A stretch of DNA of 64,000 nucleotides from Cytobacillus eiseniae (GTDB lineage Bacteria; Bacillota; Bacilli; Bacillales; Cytobacillaceae). Shown one piece after another: positions 1 to 8,210 of the stretch. The DNA is taken from positions 124,001 to 188,000 of the forward strand of contig NZ_JAGIKZ010000003.1 of the NCBI RefSeq assembly GCF_017874625.1, written 5' to 3'. Each line of letters starts with the position of its first letter. The first letter of the stretch is position 1. A program made the position numbers and the translations under genes. The notes below the pieces were generated by a model. That model was given only the letters and a program-made list of their open reading frames with translations, made no database searches and had not been told where the DNA came from.

Positions 1-1
1 A

Positions 2-1039
2 GGCAGAAAGAAAGCAATGCTTTATGGGGTAATTGCTACAGGGGGTGTGTTGATTTTAAGAGGAGTAGTCGAAGCTCAATCCTTACTCCTTATTGCAGCA
101 TTTGCAACCGGATTAGCAACAGCATTATTTCAAGTGTCGGGGATTCCCTGGCTAGCAGAAAATTCTAAAGCAGAGCAAAGGGTGCATTTATTCAGTATTC
201 ACTTTGCCGTGATGACTGGAGCAAATGTCATTGGCAACTTAGGCGGGGGTATCTTAACCGATCTTTTTTCACTTTTTACATCGGAGTTAAATAGTATTCG
301 GTTCACGCTGCTGATTGGGAGCATCATTTTTTTAATCGGCTTTGTTCCAGTCACCCGATTTAAAGAGAAACCGAGTAAAAGAGAAGTAAAACGAGAAAAA
401 AGAGCTATAAACCTAAAGTCATTTTTTGTGAAAAATAAGAACATGAAAATCATCTTCCTTTTTGCTTTTGCGCAGCTTTTAATTGGGGTTGGCGCAGGAT
501 TAGTCATTCCTTACCTCAATTTGTATTTTGCTGATCGATTTTATGCATCCAACTCAGCGATTGGGTTGATTATTTCAATGGGGCAAGCTGCAACTGCGGT
601 TGCGATGGTTATTGGCCCTGTCGTTGTACGAAGGTTTGGAGAAGTAAAGGCTGTTGTGATTCTTCAGCTTTCATCCTTGCCATTTCTTTTATTAACTGCT
701 TACACAGAAAATCTATGGCTTGCCGCAATTGGTTTTTTATTTCGACAAGCACTCATGAATGCTGGAAACCCTATTCAAATGTCGCTAATGATGTCAAAGG
801 TTGGCGACTCGATGAAAGGACTGGCGAATTCTGTTAATCAGATGGTATTTAACTTAGGATGGGCATTCATGGGACCTGTCTCTACGGGCATAGTCATTAA
901 GTATGGAGCATATTGGGGATATGCACTTGTATTTACGATTACCGCCTCATTATATTTAATTGGCTCCATTTATTTCTATCTTGTATTTAAAAACTATAAT
1001 AAGACAAACTCTGCCCCAATTACTGCTAAAAGTGTTTAA
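2..1039 (+). CDS. MFS transporter, 5' end cut off by window edge
   Basis: C-terminal 345 residues of a major facilitator superfamily permease. The frame is open from base 2, and the first residues (GRKKAMLYG) look like the basic GRK loop between membrane segments 2 and 3 of MFS proteins, so the gene begins upstream and the first ATG at 17 is internal. About ten hydrophobic segments follow, with a long charged central loop (KEKPSKREVKREKR, around residue 120-130) dividing the two six-helix halves. Substrate cannot be told from sequence; drug or sugar efflux are typical. It sits alone before an SCP2-like gene. Confidence 0.85.
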   Translation, partial: GRKKAMLYGVIATGGVLILRGVVEAQSLLLIAAFATGLATALFQVSGIPWLAENSKAEQRVHLFSIHFAVMTGANVIGNLGGGILTDLFSLFTSELNSIRFTLLIGSIIFLIGFVPVTRFKEKPSKREVKREKRAINLKSFFVKNKNMKIIFLFAFAQLLIGVGAGLVIPYLNLYFADRFYASNSAIGLIISMGQAATAVAMVIGPVVVRRFGEVKAVVILQLSSLPFLLLTAYTENLWLAAIGFLFRQALMNAGNPIQMSLMMSKVGDSMKGLANSVNQMVFNLGWAFMGPVSTGIVIKYGAYWGYALVFTITASLYLIGSIYFYLVFKNYNKTNSAPITAKSV

Positions 1040-1103
1040 ACCGACATATTTCTTAGGAAATAACCACTAATATCATGTCGAACGATTCATAAAGGATTCA
1101 TCA

Positions 1104-1502
1104 ATGATTTGCAGAAATAGTATAGAATATGGAAATCAAAATCATTGTTCGGGATGGTTTAGGGGTGAGGGATTGCAAGAAATAGCTGATGCATTCATTA
1201 ATGAATTGGAAACAAAAAGTCATATCGGTTCTCTTTTAAGTGAGGCGTCTTTTTCCTTATGTATTCGATCAGACGATGAGGAGATTCATCTTCTTTTTCA
1301 AAATGGGGGACTAACTGTATATCCTGCCTTTTCAAACAATTGTGTGGATGTCCTTCTTGCTGGTTCTAAAGAGAATATTCGCAGCGTATTAATGGGAAAA
1401 GAAAGATTAAGGAGTGCTATGAATACGCGTAGAGTGAAAGTCCAATCCACATTTAGAAAAATCCTTTTTCTAGAGTCGTTATTTATTCTTTCAAACACTT
1501 AA
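1104..1502 (+). CDS. SCP2-like small protein (YusD-type)
   Basis: A 132-residue soluble protein. The C-terminal 100 residues have the look of an SCP2 sterol-carrier fold: a beta pattern (LLFQNGGLTV), DVLLAGSKENI and a MGKERLRSAMNTRRVKVQ stretch as in the lipid-binding motif of that family. In B. subtilis a similar small gene (yusD) also flanks the methionine transporter genes, which supports the match; function there is unknown. The ATG at 1104 has AAAGGA seven bases upstream. An alternative TTG at 1173, after AGGGGTGAGG, would give a 109-residue protein closer to the usual family length. No signal peptide or membrane segment. Confidence 0.75.
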   Translation: MICRNSIEYGNQNHCSGWFRGEGLQEIADAFINELETKSHIGSLLSEASFSLCIRSDDEEIHLLFQNGGLTVYPAFSNNCVDVLLAGSKENIRSVLMGKERLRSAMNTRRVKVQSTFRKILFLESLFILSNT

Positions 1503-1510
1503 AATATGTA

Positions 1511-1538
1511 TTGACTTCTTTTCTTTTTATATGATAAT
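1511..1538 (+). promoter_or_regulatory. Sigma-A type promoter for the first SAM-riboswitch transcript
   Basis: TTGACT at 1511-1516 and GATAAT at 1533-1538, spacer 16, in an AT-rich context about 35 bases before the riboswitch. Confidence 0.6.
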
Positions 1539-1574
1539 ATCAAAATTAATTATTTGCAGAAAAAACTTAATATT

Positions 1575-1677
1575 CTTATCAAGAGAGGTGGAGGGACTGG
1601 CCCTACGAAACCCGGCAACCGGTAATTTACACGGTGCTAATTCCAGCAGAGCGATTTGCTCTGGAAGATAAGGAGAG
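1575..1677 (+). promoter_or_regulatory. SAM-I (S-box) riboswitch
   Basis: The conserved S-box string is plain: CTTATCAAGAGAGGTGGAG, then GGGACTGGCCC, GAAACCCGGCAACC, GGTGCTAATTCC and a closing GATAAG. It is followed by an intrinsic terminator at 1685-1712. When SAM is bound the terminator forms and the downstream O-acetylhomoserine sulfhydrylase gene is shut off; this logic is established for the family, the assignment here is by motif. Confidence 0.95.
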
Positions 1678-1684
1678 ATGATAT

Positions 1685-1712
1685 AACCCTCTTCTTATGA
1701 AGAGGGTTTTTT
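1685..1712 (+). terminator. Terminator of the SAM riboswitch expression platform
   Basis: AACCCTCTTC / GAAGAGGGTT ten-base stem, TTAT loop, then a T run. It lies between aptamer and gene, so it is the regulated attenuator. Confidence 0.9.
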
Positions 1713-1817
1713 GAACTCTTCTTTTAAATAAAATGGTTGATTGCAGTTAGTGACTTTTCTAATAAGTGTATAGGGATGAGGACTAACTTAACAAACAATA
1801 TAAAGGAGAGAGAGAAA

Positions 1818-3134
1818 ATGAGTAAAAAGCAAGCAAACTATCGGTTTGAAACACTTAGTGTTCATGGAGGCCTTCAAGCAGATCCTGTAACGGGTGCAAG
1901 AGCAGTGCCAATCTATCAAAACAATGCCTATCAATTCAAGGATACAGAGCATGCGGCCAATCTGTTTGGTTTAAAGGAAGCAGGCTATATTTACACAAGA
2001 ATTCATAACCCAACTGTGACAGTATTTGAGGAAAGGGTGGCCTTGCTTGAAGGTGGTGTTGGTGCACTAGCGACTGCTAGCGGGATGTCTGCAATTACAT
2101 TAGCGATTTTAAATCTTGCTCAGGCAGGTGATGAAATTGTTGCCGCATCTAATTTGTATGGCGGCACATATAATCTATTTGCAGTGACCCTACCTAAATA
2201 TGGAATCGATGTGACATTCGTCAATCCAGACGACCCAGAAGCATTTCGTGCCGCCATTTCTGATCGAACAAAAGCAATATTCGCTGAGACAATCGGTAAT
2301 CCAAGCCTGAAAGTGCTCGATATCGAAAAAGTAGCAAATATTGCACATGAGAACGGTATACCACTTCTGATCGATAATACTTTTGCTACCCCGTATTTAT
2401 GTAGACCAATTGAACATGGGGCAGATATCGTCATTCACTCTGCAACAAAGTGGCTGTTAGGTAATGGCACAACGATGGGTGGAATTATTGTTGATGGTGG
2501 AAAATTTGATTGGAATTCACCTAAATTCCCTGGATTTACAGAACCTGATTCTAGTTATCATGACCTCATTTACAGTGAGGCTCTAGGGCCAGTAGCATAT
2601 ATTATGAAAGCTAGAGTTCAGCTTCTAAGAGATTTGGGCCCAGCGTTGAGTCCGCAAAATGCATTCCAATTTACACTTGGATTGGAGACACTGCATGTAA
2701 GAATGAAGGAGCATATTGCCAATACGAAAAGTATTATTGCCTATCTAGAAGCCCATCCAGCAATTAATTGGATTCTTTATCCAGGGAATGAGAATCATCC
2801 AGATAAGGCACTTGCAGATAAATATTTACCAAAAGGAGCAGGTTCGGTCGTTGTCTTTGGGATTGCAGGTGGAAGAGAAGCAGGAGCAAAATTAATTAAT
2901 AACCTCAACCTTTGGGCACATGTAGCAAATGTAGGAGATGCAAAAAGTTTAATTATTCATCCTGCAAGTACGACACATCAACAGCTTGATGAGGAAGGAC
3001 TGCAGTCAGCTGGTGTGTCAGAGGATCTTATTCGAATATCTGTAGGCATTGAACATGTGGATGATTTAATCAATGATCTTGAACAAGCGATAGAGGCGGC
3101 CACTGGAATCACTTCATTAACGGCTAATGCCTAA
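1818..3134 (+). CDS. metY: O-acetylhomoserine sulfhydrylase (homocysteine-forming)
   Basis: A 438-residue PLP enzyme of the Cys/Met metabolism family. It would make homocysteine from O-acetylhomoserine and sulfide in methionine synthesis in the cytoplasm. The PLP lysine is K211 in SATKWLLG, and the family pattern YTRIHNPTVTVFEERVA is near residue 60. The length (about 430) fits O-acetylhomoserine sulfhydrylase rather than the shorter cystathionine synthases and lyases. The frame is open from 1737, but the ATG at 1818 after TAAAGGAGAGAGAG is the clear start. Expression is controlled by the SAM riboswitch upstream. The substrate (acetyl versus succinyl ester) is inferred from family length and residue pattern. 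Confidence 0.93.
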   Translation: MSKKQANYRFETLSVHGGLQADPVTGARAVPIYQNNAYQFKDTEHAANLFGLKEAGYIYTRIHNPTVTVFEERVALLEGGVGALATASGMSAITLAILNLAQAGDEIVAASNLYGGTYNLFAVTLPKYGIDVTFVNPDDPEAFRAAISDRTKAIFAETIGNPSLKVLDIEKVANIAHENGIPLLIDNTFATPYLCRPIEHGADIVIHSATKWLLGNGTTMGGIIVDGGKFDWNSPKFPGFTEPDSSYHDLIYSEALGPVAYIMKARVQLLRDLGPALSPQNAFQFTLGLETLHVRMKEHIANTKSIIAYLEAHPAINWILYPGNENHPDKALADKYLPKGAGSVVVFGIAGGREAGAKLINNLNLWAHVANVGDAKSLIIHPASTTHQQLDEEGLQSAGVSEDLIRISVGIEHVDDLINDLEQAIEAATGITSLTANA

Positions 3135-3179
3135 TTTATCTGCTTAAAGTTTTTAAAATATAAAAATAGGAAAATAGTA

Positions 3180-3209
3180 TTGACACCCTCAATATTTACA
3201 TGTTACGAT
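3180..3209 (+). promoter_or_regulatory. Putative promoter of the metNPQ transcript
   Basis: A perfect -35 TTGACA at 3180-3185 with TACGAT at 3204-3209, spacer 18. About 60 bases upstream of the second SAM riboswitch. Confidence 0.5.
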
Positions 3210-3266
3210 ATCACTCATAAGTTGTACTTAACTGATTTAACGTATTAATTGAATATAGATGTTACG

Positions 3267-3373
3267 CTCTTATCAAGAGAGGTGGAGGGAAGTGCCCTAT
3301 GAAACCCGGCAACCGTCATGAAAATGAAATGGTGCCAATTCACACAAAGCAGATTTGCTTTGGGAGATGAGAG
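3267..3373 (+). promoter_or_regulatory. SAM-I (S-box) riboswitch before metNPQ
   Basis: A second S-box aptamer: CTCTTATCAAGAGAGGTGG, GAAACCCGGCAACC, GGTGCCAATTC and a closing GATGAGAG. Its core is nearly identical to the copy at 1575, but the P3/P4 arms differ, so the two are not a fresh duplication. A strong terminator at 3392 forms the expression platform, placing the methionine transporter under SAM repression. Confidence 0.95.
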
Positions 3374-3391
3374 AAAGGACAATATTTATTT

Positions 3392-3430
3392 ATGCCTTTC
3401 TGCTCATGTCAGAAAGGCATTTTTTATTTT
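3392..3430 (+). terminator. Terminator of the second SAM riboswitch
   Basis: ATGCCTTTCTG / CAGAAAGGCAT stem followed by a T-rich tail, directly after the aptamer. Confidence 0.88.
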
Positions 3431-3435
3431 TAGAC

Positions 3436-3590
3436 AATAATAATCGCATGCTATGTTGGAAATTGTGATTCGATTGTTCAAGTCCAGCTCCACAAGGAAT
3501 GCTTCGGCAGTATAGTATCGCTATCGCTCACCATGGTTAGTCATCCAGTTTGTACGGCGAGACCTTAGGCGCTTGCGCATTTATTCTTTT
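3436..3590 (+). repeat. Dispersed intergenic repeat, family A, copy 1
   Basis: Contains the family hallmarks TCCAGCTCC, CGCTATCGCTCACC and TCCAGTTTGTACGGCGAGACC followed by TTAGGCGCTTGCGCA. The same blocks recur near 33.0, 43.1, 46.9 and, decayed, 27.3 and 62.3 kb. This copy is shortened in the middle. It fills most of the space between the riboswitch terminator and metN. Confidence 0.75.
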
Positions 3591-3696
3591 CAGAATGCAC
3601 AGTATTCAAAATAAGAATACTAAGTAAACAACAGATAGTATTTAAGTCTTCTAAAGTGATATGGAAAATTGGATTTAAAGAGGGTGCAACAAGAAA

Positions 3697-4722
3697 ATGA
3701 TCTCAATAAAAAATGTTCAAAAGATCTATCCTTCAAAACAAGGTCAAGTGAAGGCAGTAGATGATGTGAATCTTGAAATTAGTGACGGAGAAATCTTTGG
3801 TGTGATTGGTTATAGTGGGGCTGGAAAAAGTACGTTAATTCGGATGTTAAATGGCCTTGAACTACCAACACAAGGGAAAGTCGTTGTCGCAAATAATGAA
3901 GTCTCGAAAATAAAAGGCAGCCAGCTAAGAAAGGCTCGCCAGGAAATTAGTATGATCTTCCAGCATTTCAATTTGCTCTGGTCAAGAACTGTTAGAGATA
4001 ATATTGCTTTTCCACTTGAAATTGCTGGTGTTTCAAAAAAGGAAAGGTTAAAACGAGTAGATGAATTAATTAAGCTAGTGGGCCTAGAAGGCAGAGAAAA
4101 TGCGTATCCATCTCAACTAAGCGGTGGGCAGAAGCAGCGAGTAGGCATTGCCAGAGCACTGGCAAATAATCCGAAAGTATTATTATGTGATGAGGCAACA
4201 TCAGCCCTTGATCCACAAACAACAGATTCTATCCTTGATCTACTAGTTGATATTAATGCTCGCTTAGGATTAACCATTGTTTTGATTACACATGAAATGC
4301 ATGTCATTCGAAAGATTTGCCACAGGGTTGCGGTGATGGAGAATGGAAAAGTTGTTGAAATGGGACCTGTCCTGGATGTATTCAAAAATCCACAGGAAGT
4401 CATTACGAAGCGCTTCGTCCAACAGGTGACTGAGCCGGAGGAAACGAAAGAAACAACAAAGCATCTTCTTGAAAAATACCCAGATGGAAAGGTTGTCCAA
4501 TTAACATTTGTTGGCGAAACAACGGATCAGCCGTTAATCACGGATTTAATTCGCGGGTATGAGATTACCGTGAATATTTTACAAGGGAAAATCTCGCATA
4601 CGCAAAATGGTTCATACGGTACGCTATTTATCCATCTTAACGGATCAAAAGAAGAAGTGGAGAAAGCGATCGAATTTATCAATAAGCAGCAGGTAGGTGT
4701 GGAGGTGATCGCAAATGGATAA
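3697..4722 (+). CDS. metN: Methionine ABC transporter, ATP-binding protein
   Basis: A 341-residue ABC ATPase that powers methionine import. Walker A GYSGAGKST is at 38-46, the signature LSGGQKQR at about 141-148 and Walker B with LLCDEATSALD at about 160-171. The C-terminal part from about residue 265 is a NIL domain, the methionine-sensing extension of MetN proteins that gives feedback inhibition. The start follows AGAGGGTG. metP begins eight bases before the metN stop, and metQ follows, so the three form one operon under the SAM riboswitch. Confidence 0.97.
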   Translation: MISIKNVQKIYPSKQGQVKAVDDVNLEISDGEIFGVIGYSGAGKSTLIRMLNGLELPTQGKVVVANNEVSKIKGSQLRKARQEISMIFQHFNLLWSRTVRDNIAFPLEIAGVSKKERLKRVDELIKLVGLEGRENAYPSQLSGGQKQRVGIARALANNPKVLLCDEATSALDPQTTDSILDLLVDINARLGLTIVLITHEMHVIRKICHRVAVMENGKVVEMGPVLDVFKNPQEVITKRFVQQVTEPEETKETTKHLLEKYPDGKVVQLTFVGETTDQPLITDLIRGYEITVNILQGKISHTQNGSYGTLFIHLNGSKEEVEKAIEFINKQQVGVEVIANG

Positions 4723-5380
4723 CTTCCTCGAAACGATTAAATGGGAGAAATTATTGGAAGCAACAAATGAAACGATCTATATGACTTCCATTTCTGTGCT
4801 TGCTACTTTTATTATTGGCCTCATTCTAGGTTTGCTGTTATTTTTAACGGCTAAGGGAAGTATGTGGGAAAATAAGGCGATCAACTCGGTTATTTCGATT
4901 ATTGTGAATGTATTCCGTTCGATCCCGTTTATTATCTTAATTGTTCTACTCATTCCATTTACAAAGTTTTTAGTAGGGACGATGCTTGGAGCAAATGCGG
5001 CATTGCCATCACTCATTATCGGGGCTGCTCCGTTTTATGCGCGAATGGTAGAAATTGCCCTTCGCGAAATTGATAAAGGCGTCATCGAAGCATCACAATC
5101 AATGGGAACAAGCAATTTTCAAATTATTTATAAGGTGTTAATTCCTGAGTCATTACCTGCTTTAATTTCAGGAATAACGGTTACAGCTATCTCATTAGTA
5201 GGATTTACCGCGATGGCAGGTGTAATCGGTGCAGGTGGATTAGGGCATTTTGCCTATCTGGAAGGGTTCCAGCGCAATAATTCAGTGATTACATTAGTTG
5301 CAACAATTGCTATTCTAATTTTAGTATTTATCATCCAATTTATTGGTGATTATTTTACAAAGAAAACAGATAAACGATAA
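4715..5380 (+). CDS. metP: Methionine ABC transporter, permease
   Basis: A 221-residue inner-membrane permease (MetI/MetP family) with about five hydrophobic segments. The cytoplasmic loop that docks on the ATPase (EAA-like motif) is visible around residues 123-145 (EIDKGVIEASQSMGTSNFQI), ending in the typical IPESLPALISG. It overlaps the end of metN by eight bases, implying translational coupling, and lies 18 bases before metQ. Confidence 0.96.
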   Translation: MDNFLETIKWEKLLEATNETIYMTSISVLATFIIGLILGLLLFLTAKGSMWENKAINSVISIIVNVFRSIPFIILIVLLIPFTKFLVGTMLGANAALPSLIIGAAPFYARMVEIALREIDKGVIEASQSMGTSNFQIIYKVLIPESLPALISGITVTAISLVGFTAMAGVIGAGGLGHFAYLEGFQRNNSVITLVATIAILILVFIIQFIGDYFTKKTDKR

Positions 5381-5398
5381 TAAAGGAGAATAGGAAAA

Positions 5399-6241
5399 AT
5401 GAAAAAAATTCTAGGGATATTTATTATTGCTTTACTATCATTGACACTTGCTGCATGTGGCAGTGGGGAAGAAAGTGATTCAACAAGTAACGGTTCAGAG
5501 GATGGCAATAAAAAAATAGTTGTTGGTGCGTCTGCTGTTCCGCATGCAGAAGTACTTGAAGAAGCTAAAAAACTTCTTGCTGATCAAGGCATTGATTTAG
5601 AAATTAAAGTATTTACAGATTATGTACTGCCGAATATTACGTTAAAAGATAAAGAATTAGATGCAAACTATTTTCAAACACCAGGTTATCTTGCTTTACA
5701 AATGGAAGAAAACAAAGATTTTGATTTCGTGAGCATCGGTGATATCCATCAAGAGCCGATTGGAATTTATTCAAAGGAATATGATAGCTTAAGTGATTTA
5801 CCAGATGGAGCAAAAATTATTATGAGTGACTCGTTTAGTGACCATGGCCGTATTTTACCGATTTTTGAAAAAGAAGGAGTAATCAAGCTTAAAGAAGGCG
5901 TTGGTGCAAACGCGAGAGTCGAGGATATTATTGAGAATCCAAAGAATTTAGACTTTACAACATTAATCGAAGCAAAATTATTAGCTTCTTCTTTTACAAG
6001 TGGTGAAGGGGACGCTGTTGCGATTAATACGAACTATGCATTAGAAGGAAATATCAATATTAAGGATGATGGCATTGCATTCGAAGGCAGTGATGTTGTG
6101 CCTGCAAACTTAGTCGTTGTTCGATCAGAAGATAAGGATAAAGAGGAGCTTAAAAAATTAGTAGAAGTTCTTCAATCAGAGGAAATCCAAGCATTCATTG
6201 AAGAAAAATACCAAGGTGCTGTCATTTCATCAGCAAAATAA
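5399..6241 (+). CDS. metQ: Methionine-binding lipoprotein
   Basis: A 280-residue NlpA/MetQ substrate-binding lipoprotein. The N-terminus is a lipoprotein signal with lipobox LAAC and lipidated Cys20, followed by a Ser/Gly/Glu-rich linker. The mature domain shows family patterns such as FTDYVLPN, LDANYFQTPGYL and AINTNYAL. It is anchored outside the membrane and hands methionine to MetP. RBS AAAGGAG is correctly spaced. Last gene of the operon; a terminator follows at 6328. Confidence 0.97.
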   Translation: MKKILGIFIIALLSLTLAACGSGEESDSTSNGSEDGNKKIVVGASAVPHAEVLEEAKKLLADQGIDLEIKVFTDYVLPNITLKDKELDANYFQTPGYLALQMEENKDFDFVSIGDIHQEPIGIYSKEYDSLSDLPDGAKIIMSDSFSDHGRILPIFEKEGVIKLKEGVGANARVEDIIENPKNLDFTTLIEAKLLASSFTSGEGDAVAINTNYALEGNINIKDDGIAFEGSDVVPANLVVVRSEDKDKEELKKLVEVLQSEEIQAFIEEKYQGAVISSAK

Positions 6242-6327
6242 GAAGTGAAAAGAGTTAGGTATAATCGTACAACAAGTAGTTCAGCTATGAAGTGAACGAA
6301 GCTCATCGCATACTTATAGATTACGGT

Positions 6328-6364
6328 AAAACGCAGAGGTCTCTAACATCCTCTGCGTTTTTTA
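6328..6364 (+). terminator. metNPQ operon terminator
   Basis: AAACGCAGAGG / CCTCTGCGTTT stem followed by T6, 87 bases after the metQ stop. Confidence 0.9.
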
Positions 6365-6456
6365 TCATCTAATGATATGTTCATCAACTAACGCAATTTT
6401 AGTTGATGAAGCAAATAAATGAATTAACTAAGTTGTCCTAAATCGAGTAACAGGAA

Positions 6457-6646
6457 AATAAGCGGAGATTTTCCGGTTAAATGTAGAATAAAGCTCTTTT
6501 TTGGTGAAATAAGCGGAATTTATCCGCTTATTTGATGCAAAATCCTCCATTTTTGAATTTCTCGAGACATTAGGCGGATTTTCTCCGCTTAATTCTGCTT
6601 TTTTTATTAATAATTATGAAATAGGCGGAAATTTTCCGTCTATTTA
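6457..6646. repeat. Four palindromes of the AATAAGCGGA...TCCGCTTATT type
   Basis: Four 24-28 base palindromes sharing GCGGA and its complement TCCGC around an AT core lie at about 6457-6480, 6508-6534, 6569-6593 and 6619-6646, 50-60 bases apart. Three related units occur at 39282-39421, and another half unit ends the window at 63989. Each could form a small hairpin on either strand. No gene is seen between them. Confidence 0.8.
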
Positions 6647-6823
6647 TCAGATTAGATGCTAAGCCTAATCCCCTAATCGAGAAGTGGGGACCTTCTAGAT
6701 TAGAGAATTATTAGCTTCCCATCTTTTAGCAATCTTTATAGGCTAATTTCGCTTCTATAACACTTGTCCTTTTTATTTCTCTACCTCTGAACGGAAATGC
6801 TTAGGAAATCGTCTGCTCTTTTT

Positions 6824-7140
6824 AAAAGGCTGTTTTCGTAAACATTGTTGCTATTTTACACATAATTTTGGTAAAGGCTGATTTCCGCTACAGGTTGCTC
6901 CCTTTCCGGGGGTAGTCCGCTTGAGCCTCCTCGGAGCAATCGCTCCTGCGGGGTCTCAGCTGTTCTACGCATCTAAGCAGGACATTGAATTGGCTTCTTA
7001 GATTTTCACACCACACGAAGGAAATACGAATGCATTTTCGAGGATCACGCACCTTCCGCTCCAATCAACCAACCTATTTGGTAAACCATTCATTCTAACA
7101 AGTGTTATAAAAACAACAATCTTTTAGAAAAGAGCCTTTT
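6824..7140 (-). repeat. MITE-like inverted-repeat element, copy R1
   Basis: About 317 bases bounded by AAAAGGCTGTTTTCG on the left and its imperfect complement TTAGAAAAGAGCCTTTT on the right. The interior carries TGATTTCCGCT, a GCTCCCTTTCCG block, GCCTCCTCGGAGC and TCCAATCAACC as in the other copies. It has no ORF of its own. It is the longest copy, with an extra segment at about 6970-7050 that reappears in copy R6. Confidence 0.85.
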
Positions 7141-7390
7141 AAAAAAATAGTCTTTGAGCCTGTACTTCAAGCTTTATATTTACATAAAAGAGAAATTTGG
7201 ATGTATTTTAAGTAAGAGGTGAATGAAAGCGCTTTAAACGAGTTCAGTCAATTTTCTGCTATTTATTTCTGCTAATTTCGTCATTGTCTGCAACATTCTG
7301 TTGGTGGTAAAATTTGAACGTATTAATAAATCGCACTGACGAAGGGATTGGTTTTTTATTAACCAGCTACAGTTGAACTATACGAGCGAT

Positions 7391-7543
7391 ATGGAAAAGG
7401 CAATGCACGGAGCTCATGGCGTAGGCTATGAAACGTACAGCAGAAAGCATGAAGTACGAATGAAAGTTGAAAAAAAGCGACAAGAAGAGCATATGAAATG
7501 CCAACAAATGGTTGCTAATTTAGAAAAGAAAATTCATTCTTAA
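7391..7543 (+). pseudogene. Small ORF or remnant of a decayed gene, with its own terminator
   Basis: A 50-codon frame starting MEKAMHGAHGVGYETYSRKH and ending LEKKIHS, rich in Lys and Glu and protein-like. No good RBS precedes the ATG; the frame is open upstream for about 20 codons to a TGA. Fragments that look coding occur in other frames from a GTG at about 7219 (NESALNEFSQFSAIYF), which suggests a longer gene broken by frameshifts. A good terminator follows at 7571. In B. subtilis the yurZ gene occupies the slot between metQ and sufC, but I could not match this fragment to it. Confidence 0.35.
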
Positions 7544-7570
7544 TTCGAAAACGATATATTAATGAAGGAA

Positions 7571-7612
7571 AAGGGAAATCAGCGTGAATATAGCTAATTT
7601 CCCTTTTTTCTT
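7571..7612 (+). terminator. Terminator after the small ORF remnant
   Basis: AAGGGAAAT / ATTTCCCTT stem with a run of T directly after. It supports former expression of the frame ending at 7543. Confidence 0.65.
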
Positions 7613-7620
7613 TTTAAGTC

Positions 7621-7861
7621 CTCTTTCTAAAGATTGGTGTTTATTTCAAAAGTTTGAATGAATGGTTTACTAAACAGGTCGCTTGATTGTTGCGAAAGGT
7701 GTAAGGCTCCTAGAAAATCCTGTCGTAATTCCTTCGTTTGGTAAGCCTATTTAATATCCTGCTTAGATGCGTAGGAAAGCTGAAACTTAAGCAAGAGCGA
7801 TTGCCTCGGAGGCTCAAGCGAGCTACTCAGCGAAAAAGCGGGCACACGCAAGCAAAAGCCA
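7621..7861 (+). repeat. MITE-like element, degenerate copy R2
   Basis: A worn copy: CTTTCTAAAGATTG, ATGAATGGTTTACTAAACAGGTCGCTTGATTG, AGGCTCC, ATGCGTAGGAAAGCTGA and GCCTCGGAGGCTCAAGCG align in order with R4 and R6, but the right terminal repeat is lost. The 78-codon frame at 7738 is carried by this element and is not a gene. Confidence 0.65.
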
Positions 7862-8132
7862 ACTACTTTTATCATTTATATATACAGTACTTGTTCTATT
7901 TCAAAGAACATGTGGAAACTGCTTATATTAGTCTTTTTGTGAAGTTCATTCTCAATTATGGAATGCTTATCTAATTAATGGGAAGAATAAATAAGTGAGC
8001 AACAAATAGGGGAGACAAGGATAAATTAGACTAATTACATATCTTTTTTAGGTATTTATCGGACAAATCAGTTATAATTTAGTTATTGGTTTGAAAGAGT
8101 TGCGAACAAATTTTATTTGATATAAGATTGTA

Positions 8133-8152
8133 ATGAGAATAAAATGAGAATA
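8133..8152 (+). promoter_or_regulatory. Direct repeat ATGAGAATA ahead of sufC
   Basis: Two ATGAGAATA copies, at 8133-8141 and 8144-8152, start 11 bases apart in the AT-rich leader 60-80 bases before sufC. The GAGAAT cores resemble Fur hexamers (GATAAT) with one change each, but no proper inverted 7-1-7 box is formed. A TATAAT-like -10 lies at about 8070. Iron control of suf is plausible but only inferred. Confidence 0.35.
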
Positions 8153-8210
8153 GAGGATTGCGATACTTAATCGTAAGATAAAATCTTCTTTTATTGATGG
8201 AGGTATTGAA

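Noticed and set aside
7219-7233. CcpA cre site TGAAAGCGCTTTAA
   Set aside because: One mismatch to the consensus at a conserved position, and no intact gene or promoter it could serve; may be part of decayed coding sequence.
7738-7974. 78-codon frame MVSLFNILLRCVG...
   Set aside because: Lies inside degenerate repeat R2, has no RBS, and similar frames appear in other copies of the element.
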